DNA from: Candidatus Thiosymbion oneisti
GTDB lineage: Bacteria; Pseudomonadota; Gammaproteobacteria; Chromatiales; Chromatiaceae
Direction of reading: 5' to 3'
DNA: 42,753 bases
Assembly (NCBI RefSeq): GCF_900092655.1
Contig: NZ_FLUY01001648.1
Span: 1 to 42,753 of the forward strand
Made by a program: the position numbers and the translations under genes. How positions within the stretch are numbered: the first letter of the stretch is position 1; every line of letters begins with the position of its first letter. Of the stretch, positions 10,088-19,683 are shown piece by piece. The notes beneath the pieces were generated by a model. The model made no database searches. It saw nothing but the letters and a program-made list of their open reading frames with translations, and had not been told where the DNA came from.

Positions 10088-11485
10088 ATGAATAATGAAC
10101 CCGGCTCTGACAAGCCTTGGGCCGGACGCTTCCATGAGCCCACGGATGCCTTTGTGGAGGCCTTTACCGCGTCGGTGGGTTTCGACCACCGGCTCTACCG
10201 CTACGACATCGAAGGCTCCATCGCCCATGCCACCATGCTGGCTCGCCAGGGCATCCTGACCGCAGAAGAACGCGACCTCATCGTCGACGGCCTGATCCGC
10301 ATCCGCGAGCGCATCGAAGCCGGTGGATTCGAGTGGTCGATCCCCCTCGAGGACGTACACATGAATATCGAGGCGGCGCTCACCCGGGACATCGGTGACA
10401 CCGGCAAGAAGCTGCATACCGGGCGCTCGCGTAACGATCAGGTGGCGACGGACGTACGGCTCTACCTGCGCGCCGAGATCGACACCATCCGCGTCGAGAT
10501 CGGGCGCCTGCAGGGTGCGATCCTGGAGCTGGCCGAACGCGAGGTCGAATCGGTGATGCCCGGCTTCACCCATCTGCAGGTCGCCCAACCCATCACCTTC
10601 GGCCACCATCTCATGGCCTGGTTCGAAATGCTGCAGCGCGACCGTGAGCGTCTCGCGGATTGCCGCCGGCGGGTCGATATCCTGCCCCTGGGGGCGGCCG
10701 CCCTGGCCGGCACCACCTACCCCATCGATCGCCACTATACGGCGGAGCTGCTGGGGTTCGCACACCCGGCGGAGAATTCCCTGGACGCCGTCTCGGACCG
10801 AGACTTTATCGTCGAGTTCAGCGCCGCCGCCGCGATCCTGATGATGCACCTGTCGCGCTTCTCCGAGGAACTCATCCTCTGGTCCTCCGCCCAGTTCGGC
10901 TTCGTCGAGCTCTCAGACGCCTTCTGCACCGGCTCGTCCATCATGCCCCAGAAGAAGAATCCGGACGTGCCCGAGCTAGTGCGCGGCAAGGCGGGGCGCA
11001 TTTTCGGGCACCTGATGGGATTGCTGACCCTGATGAAGGGCCAGCCGTTGGCCTACAACAAGGACAACCAGGAAGACAAAGAACCCCTGTTCGACACGGT
11101 TGACAACCTTAAGGGCTCGCTGAAGGTGTTCACGGATATGATGGGGGCGCTGCGGTGCAATTCGGAACGCATGCGCGCGGCGGCGCGTCAGGGCTTTGCC
11201 ACCGCTACCGACCTGGCGGATTATCTAGTGCGCAAGGGTATTCCCTTCCGTGATGCCCACGCGATCGTCGGCCAGGCGGTGGCCCTGGGTATCCGGGAGG
11301 GCAAAGACCTCTCTGAGCTGTCCCTGGAGCAGCTGCGGCAGTTTTCCCCGGATATCGCCGAGGACGTCTTCGCGGTGCTGACCCTGGATGGCTCGGTAGC
11401 CGCCCGGAACCACATCGGTGGTACCGCCCCGATCCAGGTGCGCGCAGCCATCGCGCGGGCCCGGGAGCGCATGGCGGATGACTGA
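10088..11485 (+). CDS. argH: Argininosuccinate lyase (ArgH)
   Basis: ArgH splits argininosuccinate into arginine and fumarate, the last step of arginine synthesis, as a cytoplasmic tetramer. The 465-residue protein matches family length. It has [12 protein letters not shown] at the N-terminus, [15 protein letters not shown] (substrate loop), [16 protein letters not shown], and the fumarase/lyase superfamily signature [15 protein letters not shown]. The gene stands alone: an intergenic repeat precedes it, and its TGA stop lies in the terminal repeat of the element at 11483-12077. A weakly purine-rich stretch precedes the ATG. Confidence 0.97.
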   Translation: MNNEPGSDKPWAGRFHEPTDAFVEAFTASVGFDHRLYRYDIEGSIAHATMLARQGILTAEERDLIVDGLIRIRERIEAGGFEWSIPLEDVHMNIEAALTRDIGDTGKKLHTGRSRNDQVATDVRLYLRAEIDTIRVEIGRLQGAILELAEREVESVMPGFTHLQVAQPITFGHHLMAWFEMLQRDRERLADCRRRVDILPLGAAALAGTTYPIDRHYTAELLGFAHPAENSLDAVSDRDFIVEFSAAAAILMMHLSRFSEELILWSSAQFGFVELSDAFCTGSSIMPQKKNPDVPELVRGKAGRIFGHLMGLLTLMKGQPLAYNKDNQEDKEPLFDTVDNLKGSLKVFTDMMGALRCNSERMRAAARQGFATATDLADYLVRKGIPFRDAHAIVGQAVALGIREGKDLSELSLEQLRQFSPDIAEDVFAVLTLDGSVAARNHIGGTAPIQVRAAIARARERMADD

Positions 11486-12077
11486 GCAGCTGTTTGGTTA
11501 AAACGGATCCTGATTCTCTCCGCGGCGCGGAGCAACCAGGTTCCCACGCAGCGCGTGGGAACGAGAAAAAATTGGACTTGTACCAGAACGAACCGCACCG
11601 AAGAACCACGGATGGACACGGATAAACACAGATCACAATCCGTGTTGGCTCTTTATGGATTCCGGACTGTTCACGCTCATGGAAGGTACTACCGGACGTT
11701 TTGGAGTGCGGCGGCAACTTCACCCCGATGCTTACTGGAACCGACAGCGCAAGGCATAAGCAGGGGGTCGGCCAAGTGGCACGATCCTGCCGCCGCTTTG
11801 GATTTGGCGATGCATCCGTCTCCAACACAGGTGTTGCGGCCAGGGGAAAGCGCCGTCGCCGCGGCGCGCGTAGAGTTCAGAGCCCAGATTCCCGGCCAAC
11901 GTGGTTGCTATTCCCCGTCGCTGAGGTTCGATTCGGTCGCGCCGCTTTGCCGGCGCACTCCAAAGCAGTCCGGAATCCATAAAGAGCCTCCGTGTTTATC
12001 CGTGTCCATCCGTGGTTCTAATGCAGTACAGTAAAACCCCTAATACCATTTGTTGCTTCTGACCGGACAGCTGCTCA
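11483..12077. mobile_element. 595-bp non-coding MITE-like element with nested inverted repeats
   Basis: Outer ends TGAGCAGCTGTTTGGT (11483-11498) and ACCGGACAGCTGCTCA (12062-12077) are inverted copies (14/16). The left end continues AAAACGGATCC, as in the element at 17733. Inside, GAACCACGGATGGACACGG through GGATTCCGGACTG (about 11599-11671) is inverted at about 11964-12020. Within that, TTTGGAGTGCGGCGGCAA is matched inversely near 11945-11963. The left part also holds the second copy of the hairpin repeat of 127-175. So it is a nest of repeats within repeats. Short open frames occur but none has protein character, so I call no gene between argH and the L,D-transpeptidase. It would need a transposase in trans; its family is unknown. 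Confidence 0.75.
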
Positions 12078-12104
12078 GACGATTGCAGACTGGCTCTTTG
12101 AAAA

Positions 12105-12593
12105 ATGCCCCTTATCACCAGGCGCATCCTGATCGATCTTGCCACTCAGAGCCTGGCGCTCCGGGAGGGGGAGCGGGTGCTCGGGCGGTATCGGGTCTCT
12201 ACCGCCCGCAATGGCCCCGGCGAGCAGCGGGACAGCGGTTGCACGCCCCGCGGGTTGCACCGGGTGCGCATCCGCATCGGGGCCAACTGTCCGGAGGGGA
12301 CGGTGTTTGTGGGGCGACGGGCAACGGGCGAGATCTATGGCTCGGAGCTAGCAGGGCAATATCCCGGACGGGATTGGGTCCTGACCCGCATCCTCTGGCT
12401 CACCGGGTTGGAGTCCGGGCGCAATCGCGGCGGGTGCGTGGATACTTTGCGTCGCTACATCTATATCCATGGTTGCCCGGACACGGAACCCATGGGAGTG
12501 CCTTGCTCCCATGGTTGCATTCGCGTGCGCAATCGGGATCTGATCGAGCTCTTTGATCTGGTCCCGGTAGGGACCCTGGTGGAGATGCGCTAG
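12105..12593 (+). CDS. L,D-transpeptidase (YkuD family)
   Basis: L,D-transpeptidases make 3-3 crosslinks in peptidoglycan, attach lipoproteins to it, or modify it otherwise. This 162-residue protein is a single YkuD domain with the catalytic motif YIYIHGCPDTEPMG followed by CSHGCIRVRN; the nucleophile is Cys138. There is no signal peptide or anchor, unusual for an envelope enzyme but typical of a small subgroup of stand-alone YkuD proteins in gammaproteobacteria. The preceding 595-bp element ends 27 bp upstream, so the original promoter or N-terminus could have been affected. The gene is separated from hrcA by a promoter region with its own repeat. Confidence 0.9.
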   Translation: MPLITRRILIDLATQSLALREGERVLGRYRVSTARNGPGEQRDSGCTPRGLHRVRIRIGANCPEGTVFVGRRATGEIYGSELAGQYPGRDWVLTRILWLTGLESGRNRGGCVDTLRRYIYIHGCPDTEPMGVPCSHGCIRVRNRDLIELFDLVPVGTLVEMR

Positions 12594-12609
12594 TACATCT
12601 GCGTACAAA

Positions 12610-12707
12610 TTGGGTAGTGCTCAATATATAGTGATCGTGCAATTATCCCATCGAAGAAGAGAGAGGTTCAGCAAGAAGTTCACCACTACCCATTAAGCAC
12701 TACCCAA
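12610..12707. repeat. 98-bp inverted-repeat element upstream of the hrcA promoter
   Basis: TTGGGTAGTGCT (12610-12621) is exactly inverted by AGCACTACCCAA (12696-12707), and the pairing extends to 15 of 16 with the inner AAT/ATT. A third ACTACCC word lies just inside the right arm. The right end stops 3 bp before the hrcA -35 hexamer. It looks like a tiny non-autonomous element or a structured upstream region; no coding capacity. Confidence 0.65.
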
Positions 12708-12709
12708 AG

Positions 12710-12738
12710 TTGACAGCCTTACGTGCAAACCCTACATT
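12710..12738 (+). promoter_or_regulatory. Sigma-70 type promoter for hrcA
   Basis: A consensus -35 TTGACA (12710-12715) is followed after 17 bp by a -10 TACATT (12733-12738). Transcription would start near 12745, exactly at the left arm of the CIRCE operator. HrcA bound there would block initiation, giving autoregulation. Confidence 0.85.
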
Positions 12739-12744
12739 GCCCTG

Positions 12745-12771
12745 TTAGCACTCGTATAAATCGAGTGCTAA
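12745..12771. promoter_or_regulatory. CIRCE operator (HrcA binding site)
   Basis: TTAGCACTC (12745-12753), a 9-bp spacer and GAGTGCTAA (12763-12771) form a perfect CIRCE element, the operator of the heat-shock repressor HrcA. It sits 45 bp upstream of the hrcA start codon and over the predicted transcription start. No second CIRCE was seen before grpE, dnaK or dnaJ. Confidence 0.97.
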
Positions 12772-12816
12772 CCTGCTCGCTGTGGTCGAGCTTCGATTTC
12801 CCGCGAGAGGGTCTTG

Positions 12817-13869
12817 ATGACGAGTACTGCCGGCGGTGACAACCAGGTTAGCGAGCGCGCCCAGCATTTTCTAAAGGTCCTGATTGAACGCTATATCCGG
12901 GATGGTCAGCCCGTGGGCTCCCGGACCCTGTCGAAGGAAACGGGCCTGGAGCTGAGCCCGGCGACGGTGCGCAATGTGATGGCGGATCTGGAGGAGATGG
13001 GGCTGGTGTCCTCGCCCCATATCTCCTCCGGGCGGGTGCCTACGGACTTGGGTTACCGGCTCTTTATCGATTCCCTGCTTACCGTCAAGCGATTGGCCGA
13101 ACAGGAAGTGGCCGCGATGCGTCGCCAGCTGAACGACCTCGGCGATGCCTCCACGCTGATCGAGCGCGCCTCCCAGCTGCTTTCCGGCGTAACCCGTCTC
13201 GCCGGGGTGGTCATGATGCCGCGCCACGAGCACGGTGCCTTCCGCCAGATCGAGTTTTTGTCCTTGTCCGGGGGTCGGGTGCTGGCGATTCTGGTGACCA
13301 GCGAAGGCGAAGTCCACAACCGGGTTGTCAATACGGATCGCAGCTATTTACCGGCAGAGCTCGAGCAGGCGGCAAACTGTTTGAACGCCATGTTCACCGG
13401 CCAGGATCTGCATGCGGTGCGTAGGCGCCTGGTGGCAGACATGAAGACCACCCGTGAGCATATGGACCGGGTCATGTTGCAGGCGGTAGAGATGGCACAA
13501 GGGGTGGTGGAAGCCGCCGAGGGCACCGACGATTGCTTTATCGCCGGGCAGACCAACCTGATGGAATTCAACGAGCTGGCGAGCGTGGAACGGCTCAAAC
13601 AGCTCTTCGACGCCTTTACGGAGAAGAGTCAGATCCTGCATCTGCTCGATCGCTGCATCGCGGCCGAGGGGGTGCAGATCTTCGTCGGCGAGGAGTCCGG
13701 CTATCAGTTGCTGGACGACTGTAGCCTGGTTACGGCGCCATATGGTAGCGACGATCAGGTGATCGGCGTGCTGGGGGTGATCGGGCCGACGCGAATGAAT
13801 TATCCGCGGGTCATTCCTCTTGTGGACATGACCGCGCGTCTGTTGACGGCGGCCTTGAAACAACAATAG
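12817..13869 (+). CDS. hrcA: Heat-inducible transcription repressor HrcA
   Basis: HrcA represses chaperone operons by binding CIRCE and is released when GroE is occupied by unfolded proteins. The 350-residue protein has the N-terminal winged helix-turn-helix (RYIRDGQPVGSRTLSKE through LSPATVRNVMADLEEMGLV), the HISSGRVPTDLGYRLF loop, and the C-terminal sensor domain ending in GPTRMNYPRVIPLVDMTA. I chose the ATG at 12817, with GAGAGGG at 12805-12811 five bases upstream; an adjacent TTG codon at 12814 is the alternative. A perfect CIRCE and strong promoter lie directly upstream. In most hrcA-grpE-dnaK-dnaJ operons grpE follows closely; here about 1.15 kb of inserted elements intervenes. Confidence 0.97.
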   Translation: MTSTAGGDNQVSERAQHFLKVLIERYIRDGQPVGSRTLSKETGLELSPATVRNVMADLEEMGLVSSPHISSGRVPTDLGYRLFIDSLLTVKRLAEQEVAAMRRQLNDLGDASTLIERASQLLSGVTRLAGVVMMPRHEHGAFRQIEFLSLSGGRVLAILVTSEGEVHNRVVNTDRSYLPAELEQAANCLNAMFTGQDLHAVRRRLVADMKTTREHMDRVMLQAVEMAQGVVEAAEGTDDCFIAGQTNLMEFNELASVERLKQLFDAFTEKSQILHLLDRCIAAEGVQIFVGEESGYQLLDDCSLVTAPYGSDDQVIGVLGVIGPTRMNYPRVIPLVDMTARLLTAALKQQ

Positions 13870-13946
13870 CGTACCCGATTTCTGAGGTGACCGAAAGTCG
13901 CTAGGGTGTGTTGACATTTAACCTAGGGTCTACGCTCAACCAACTG

Positions 13947-14851
13947 TTGGGCGGTCTCTTGACGTAACTCGCGATGGAAAATAAGAGTTCTAAGCCTAAT
14001 AGCTGGTGGACTACGCTTCCAGGCGTGCTTACGGCTGTGGCTGGGCTAGTTACCGCAGTTACCGGTCTTCTAGTCGCAGTCGACAGACTGGTCGAAACAA
14101 AAAGTGATCCGATTGCTGCGCAGAAACCACAGCAGGTTCAGTGGATTCTAGATAATGACGGTCACGGCACAGCTGGAATGTGCTTGGGACAGTGGGTACT
14201 TGATACGCAGCGATTAGCACGAGGTCCTATTTGCAGGTATGACTCGCTTTTCATTCCTTGGCGTGACCTCAGAACCGATTTGGAAAAGAATATCCTCCGA
14301 GAGGTCGGCCGCGTACCAAACGCTGCAAATCTTCGGTTAGCGGCTGGCCCTCAGGGCCAACTCAACTGGATCATGCAAGTCATTGACTCCCATGGAAAGG
14401 AGGTTGCTCACATCTGGATTGGCAGCAATCCGTTAAACCGTTGGGAATTTGACGGGCTAATACGTATTGGAGCTCCTACTGAACCTCCAGACGTCTGGGA
14501 AACATTCCGTCGATTTTCCGACGGAAGTTATAAGCGTTTCTAACTATCTGTAACGTGAATCCGTGAGATAAAATCCGGGATTTCGGTTAACTCTATGATT
14601 TTACTTGGATTTTAAAAGATTGGCTATTTCACCTGCTGGGTGAGTCCAAAAATGAATGAATTTTTCCATTATCCTGTTGTTTTATAAGGGGATTATTCTA
14701 TAAGCGGTTCATTTAGTTCACGGAACCAGGTGTAATATACCAGCCCGAATCGCCCAACAACTGGCTCAGCGCCGACCCAATACCGCGCTCCGAACTTATC
14801 ATTAAAACATAAGTCCGTGCCAGCGCGGTATTGGGCCAGCTAGCCAAAACG
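13947..14851 (+). mobile_element. Solitary integron-type gene cassette
   Basis: The segment has the anatomy of an integrated integron cassette. At its left edge is a core site G|TTGGGC (13946-13952, matching GTTRRRY), 22 bp before the start codon of a single ORF. After the ORF comes an attC-like site starting GCCCAAC (14752-14758, matching RYYYAAC) and ending at the G of GTTGGAA (14851). On excision the circle would join G to TTGGGC, giving a core exactly complementary to GCCCAAC. That match between two ends 900 bp apart is what I would expect of a real cassette. No integrase gene, attI site or second attC is visible, so it would be an insertion at a secondary site inside a MITE-like element. 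Confidence 0.75.
13974..14543 (+). CDS. Cassette-borne membrane-anchored protein of unknown function
   Basis: I do not recognise this 189-residue protein. A single hydrophobic segment near the N-terminus (about residues 12-36, SWWTTLPGVLTAVAGLV onward) predicts one transmembrane helix. It is followed by a soluble domain of about 145 residues with several Trp and two Cys (AGMCLGQW, GPICRYD) and the word QLNWIMQVIDSHGKEVAHIW. The TTLPGVLTAVAG-type anchor is common in small proteins of diverse soluble function. It is the only gene in the cassette-like segment, has no clear Shine-Dalgarno sequence, and has codon use unlike hrcA and grpE. About 208 non-coding bases separate its stop from the attC-like site; I see nothing there. 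Confidence 0.7.
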   Translation: MENKSSKPNSWWTTLPGVLTAVAGLVTAVTGLLVAVDRLVETKSDPIAAQKPQQVQWILDNDGHGTAGMCLGQWVLDTQRLARGPICRYDSLFIPWRDLRTDLEKNILREVGRVPNAANLRLAAGPQGQLNWIMQVIDSHGKEVAHIWIGSNPLNRWEFDGLIRIGAPTEPPDVWETFRRFSDGSYKRF

Positions 14852-14857
14852 TTGGAA
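14752..14857 (+). other. attC-like recombination site
   Basis: R'' is GCCCAAC (14752-14758) and L'' is GGCTCAGC (14763-14770). L' is GCTAGCC, inverse to L'' except for one extra base in L'', the extrahelical-base pattern that sets strand choice in attC sites. R' is GTTGGAA (14851-14857). Between them CCCAATACCGCGCT (14776-14789) is exactly inverted by AGCGCGGTATTGGG (14822-14835), and an inner ACTTAT/ATAAGT stem closes the top. The size (about 106 bp), order and spacing fit the attC class of integron sites. Confidence 0.75.
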
Positions 14858-15022
14858 AGCCAGGTAAGTCGGGATCGCAATCGGAATCCCGATTTCGATT
14901 CTGATCCCGATGTCGGGTATGACGCATTCCAAACTACCTGGCTGATGTGGTTCGCTAAATGTCAACGGCCCCTAGGCGCTGGATCCGGCGCCGGGTCCGG
15001 GAACCAGTGGGGAGATTCACAG

Positions 15023-15694
15023 ATGGTAGCGGAGCGAGAGACAGACAAGCCGGAACAGGAGCCGGAAGGGCAGGACGAATCGGCGCAGGACACGGCAGAG
15101 ACGACAGAGACGACAGAGACGACAGAGGTGACGGAGGGCGTAGTGGCAGCGGAAGCCGAAGAGACAGCGATAGCGGCGGATGACGCCGACCCGGCCGAGG
15201 ATGCTACGCCGGAGCGTCTGACCGCCCTGCTGGAGGACGCACGGGCCAAGGCAGACGAAAATTGGGACCAGTTGTTGCGGGTCCGCGCCGAGATGGAAAA
15301 CCTGAAACGGCGTCAGGCCAACGAGCTGGAGAAGGCGCACAAGTTCGCCCTCGACGGCTTCGTGCGCGAGCTGCTGCAGGTACGCGACAGCTTGGAGCTC
15401 GGCCACACCGCAGCCTTGGACGAGCACGCGGACCTTGCCAAGCTCCGCGAGGGCACGGAGCTGACCCTCAAGCTGCTCGCGGACGTGATGGGCAAATTCG
15501 GCGTCGAGCAGATCGACCCGAAGGACGAGCCCTTCGACCCCGCGTATCACCAGGCCATGACCATACAGCCCACGCAAGATGCGGCCCCTAACACAGTGGT
15601 CACGGTGATCCAGAAAGGCTATCTGCTCAATGGCCGGCTGGTGCGACCGGCCATGGTGATTGTCGCGGCGGCCCCGGCATCGGAACAGGCTTGA
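15023..15694 (+). CDS. grpE: GrpE, nucleotide exchange factor for DnaK
   Basis: GrpE drives ADP release from DnaK in the DnaK-DnaJ-GrpE chaperone cycle. The 223-residue protein has an acidic, low-complexity N-terminus with a run of TET units encoded by tandem 9-bp repeats (about 15100-15130). Next comes the long dimerisation coiled coil (ENWDQLLRVRAEMENLKRR) and the C-terminal beta-wing domain ending GYLLNGRLVRPAMVIVA. I chose the ATG at 15023, with GGGGAG at 15009-15014 eight bases upstream. The frame is open for a further 190 bp, but that part reads through the attC-like site and the MITE end and has no GrpE similarity. dnaK follows after 81 bp. Confidence 0.96.
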   Translation: MVAERETDKPEQEPEGQDESAQDTAETTETTETTEVTEGVVAAEAEETAIAADDADPAEDATPERLTALLEDARAKADENWDQLLRVRAEMENLKRRQANELEKAHKFALDGFVRELLQVRDSLELGHTAALDEHADLAKLREGTELTLKLLADVMGKFGVEQIDPKDEPFDPAYHQAMTIQPTQDAAPNTVVTVIQKGYLLNGRLVRPAMVIVAAAPASEQA

Positions 15695-15775
15695 AAACCA
15701 CAGGGTTTTACCCCAACTGAGTCGGCAGAGAAGGCGCGTCGAGCGACGAGAACTCAACTTGGAGATAAGAGCATC

Positions 15776-17725
<1,950 letters not shown>

Positions 17726-17732
17726 TCAGTAG

Positions 17733-17923
17733 TCAGAAGCCGTCTGGTTAAAACGGATCCAGACCCGCAGGCCGCGCGGGGGGTCATGTGGGTGTAGGTT
17801 GCGTTAAGACGCTGGCATGACCTAAGCAGACAATCAACGCGCCTTGGTGCGTCGAACGCAACACGTCGAATCCTCCGACAACGCCGAATCATTCAGGATT
17901 GCTTTTAACCAGACAGCTTCTCA
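17733..17923. mobile_element. 191-bp MITE-like element between dnaK and dnaJ
   Basis: TCAGAAGCCGTCTGGTTAAA (17733-17752) is inverted at the right end as TTTAACCAGACAGCTTCTCA (17904-17923). The left end continues with AACGGATCC, shared with the left end of the 595-bp element at 11483. A single related end is at 2893-2911. It carries no ORF. It lies just after the dnaK stop and before the terminator at 17940. Confidence 0.75.
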
Positions 17924-17939
17924 GTGATCAGTGGACAGG

Positions 17940-17972
17940 GGCGCATGGGTGCCTTACCCATGCGCCGTTTTT
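17940..17972 (+). terminator. Rho-independent terminator after dnaK
   Basis: GGCGCATGGGT (17940-17950), loop GCCTT, and ACCCATGCGCC (17956-17966) form a perfect 11-bp GC-rich stem followed by GTTTTTG. It probably ended the dnaK transcript before the 191-bp element pushed it away. It stands 72 bp before the dnaJ start, so dnaJ may need its own promoter. Confidence 0.85.
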
Positions 17973-18044
17973 GCTTGGATGCTCCATTGATCCTGAGGTT
18001 TGATATCTGCCCGCCGTCCACTGCCCACTGCCCACTCTGGAGCC

Positions 18045-19178
18045 ATGTCCAAACGCGATTACTACGAGGTGCTCGGTGTCAGCCGCAACGCCAGCGACTC
18101 CGACCTGAAGAAGGCCTACCGGCGCCTCGCCATGAAGTACCACCCGGACCGTAATCCCGGGGCGGAAGCGGAACGTAGGTTCAAGGAGGCCAAGGAGGCC
18201 TATGAGGTCCTGAACGACCCCAAGAAGCGCTCGGCCTACGATCAATTCGGCCATGCCGGGGTGGAGACGAGCGGCGGATTCGGTGGGGCAGGGGATTTCG
18301 GTGGCGGCAGCTTCTCCGATATTTTCGGTGACGTGTTCGGGGACATCTTCGGCAGTGGGGGCCGGAGTAGGGGCCGGCGCGTGCATCGGGGCGCCGATTT
18401 ACGCTACGATCTCTCCCTGACCCTGGAAGAGGCGGTAGCGGGAAAGGAAATCAAGATCCGCGTCCCCACCTTGGCGGAGTGCCAGTTCTGTGGGGGCAGC
18501 GGTGCCAAACCGGGGACCTCCGCCAAGACCTGCCCGACCTGCGGCGGCGGCGGCCAGATACGGATGCAACAGGGCTTCTTCTCGGTACAGCAGACCTGTC
18601 CCCAGTGTCGCGGCCAAGGCACTGTCATCGAGGAGCATTGTAGCTACTGCCGGGGTGAGGGCCGGGTCCAGGAGCAGAAGACCCTCTCGGTGAAGGTCCC
18701 GGCGGGCGTCGATACCGGTGATCGCATCCGGTTGTCCGGCGAAGGCGAGCCGGGGGAGCAGGGTGGACCGCCCGGGGACCTTTACGTTCAGATTCTGGTC
18801 AAAGAGCACCCTATCTTCACGCGCGAGGACAATCACCTGTTCTGCGAGGTACCCATCGGCTTCGTCACCGCGGCCCTCGGCGGTGAGCTGCAAGTGCCGA
18901 CCCTGAACGGAAAGGTCATGCTCAAGATCCCCGCCGGGACCCAGACCGGAAAGATGTTTCGGATGCGCGGCAAGGGCGTGAAGCCGGTGCGCGGCGGCAT
19001 TATCGGTGACCTCATCTGCCGCGTGGTCGTCGAGACGCCGGTCAACCTGACCGAGCGCCAAAAGGAGCTGCTGCGCGAGCTCGACGAAGCAGTTCAGGCC
19101 GGGGGCAGTAAACACAGCCCTCACGCCACCTCCTGGCTCGACGGCGTCAAGAGCTTCTTCGAGAAGATGGGGTTTTGA
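18045..19178 (+). CDS. dnaJ: Chaperone DnaJ (Hsp40)
   Basis: DnaJ stimulates the DnaK ATPase and delivers substrates. The 377-residue protein is a complete type I Hsp40. It has a J domain with the HPD motif at residues 33-35, a Gly/Phe-rich linker (about 72-105), and four zinc-binding CxxCxGxG repeats ([32 protein letters not shown]). Two C-terminal substrate-binding beta-domains follow. I start it at [11 protein letters not shown] (18045); the frame is open 45 bp upstream, but that part is intergenic repeat (CCCACTGCCCACTC-like). Its last 19 bases (19160-19178) recur exactly at 35003-35021, across the polysaccharide island. Confidence 0.97.
   Translation: MSKRDYYEVLGVSRNASDSDLKKAYRRLAMKYHPDRNPGAEAERRFKEAKEAYEVLNDPKKRSAYDQFGHAGVETSGGFGGAGDFGGGSFSDIFGDVFGDIFGSGGRSRGRRVHRGADLRYDLSLTLEEAVAGKEIKIRVPTLAECQFCGGSGAKPGTSAKTCPTCGGGGQIRMQQGFFSVQQTCPQCRGQGTVIEEHCSYCRGEGRVQEQKTLSVKVPAGVDTGDRIRLSGEGEPGEQGGPPGDLYVQILVKEHPIFTREDNHLFCEVPIGFVTAALGGELQVPTLNGKVMLKIPAGTQTGKMFRMRGKGVKPVRGGIIGDLICRVVVETPVNLTERQKELLRELDEAVQAGGSKHSPHATSWLDGVKSFFEKMGF
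19160..19178 (+). repeat. 19-bp direct repeat, left copy (3' end of dnaJ)
   Basis: CGAGAAGATGGGGTTTTGA, the end of dnaJ including its stop codon, is repeated exactly and in the same orientation at 35003-35021. The bases on either side differ. The two copies bracket the AT-richer polysaccharide island, so this may be an attachment-site duplication (attL/attR-like) or a trace of homologous exchange. Confidence 0.75.
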
Positions 19179-19296
19179 CATGCTTTGAGTTTTGCCCTTT
19201 GGGCCAGTAAACTCACCTCGCCTTTTTGGGAATCTTGAAAAATTCAGTTTTTTCAGCCTCTTTGTTAGTTGAATTTAGGCAAGAAACGGCTAATTC

Positions 19297-19482
19297 CTAA
19301 TAAGCCTTTATAATAAGCTCCTGCTCTTTCTCCGTATAGGGCTCTCGGGGTTCAAGTACGCCGTAGGCGCCACAGGTTTTACAATGATATTGCAGGTTGC
19401 CGCATACATTTATGTTATTTTTGGTCAGCACTTTGCTGTGACATTTGCGGCACGTATGTACTTTCTTTTCAATAATCATCAC
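19297..19482 (-). pseudogene. IS1-family transposase fragment (InsA-type zinc-ribbon N-terminus)
   Basis: The 61-residue frame carries a zinc ribbon: CRKCHSK, then CGNLQYHCKTCGAYG, then LEPREPYTEKEQE. This matches the N-terminus of the first reading frame of IS1-type transposases. The helix-turn-helix part and the catalytic second frame are missing: the frame stops right after LIIKAY. It lies 118 bp beyond dnaJ, on the opposite strand, at the left edge of the polysaccharide island. The upstream 183 bp (19483-19665, same strand) is also open, but I do not recognise its product. Confidence 0.65.
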
Positions 19483-19683
19483 TCAAAACCCTTTTGTTAA
19501 GTGGAGCTTGGCGGGCTTGATCTTTCGCGGATAAGACCGGTCTGGTCGAACGGCTTCGACGCTCGCCGCCATCGCCAACACTAACGCAGTGAGCAGCTGC
19601 CGCGAGGAGATGTCAGGTTCCGTGTGGTTATATACCAAACAAGAGTTATCCTTTGCTGCAAGCAAGAGCGGTGTTAGAGCTGC

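Larger units (their letters stand above)
13901..14975. mobile_element. MITE-like element (family GTTGACATTTA) split by a gene cassette
   Basis: The left end CTAGGG-N3-GTTGACATTTA (13901-13920) and its inverse TAAATGTCAAC-N3-CCCTAG (14956-14975) are terminal inverted repeats. Relatives with the same core occur at 38431-38615 and, more degenerate, at 35096-35325. Removing the cassette (13947-14851) leaves an element of about 170 bp, close to the 185 bp of the copy at 38431. The right half has a further palindrome: CCAGGTAAGTCGGGATC and its imperfect inverse at 14860-14942. The element separates hrcA from grpE. The mobilising transposase is not in the window. Confidence 0.7.

Noticed and set aside
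11555-12034. Open frames inside the 595-bp element after argH
   Set aside because: They run through inverted repeats in several frames on both strands with no protein-like composition, and so are translations of repeats.
14831-15022. Upstream extension of grpE
   Set aside because: The frame is open from 14831 but translates the attC-like site and the MITE end. The ATG at 15023 has a good ribosome binding site and gives a normal GrpE length.
19483-19665. A 60-codon minus-strand frame next to the IS1-type fragment
   Set aside because: It has no recognisable domain and probably belongs to an insertion remnant. I could not support a gene.
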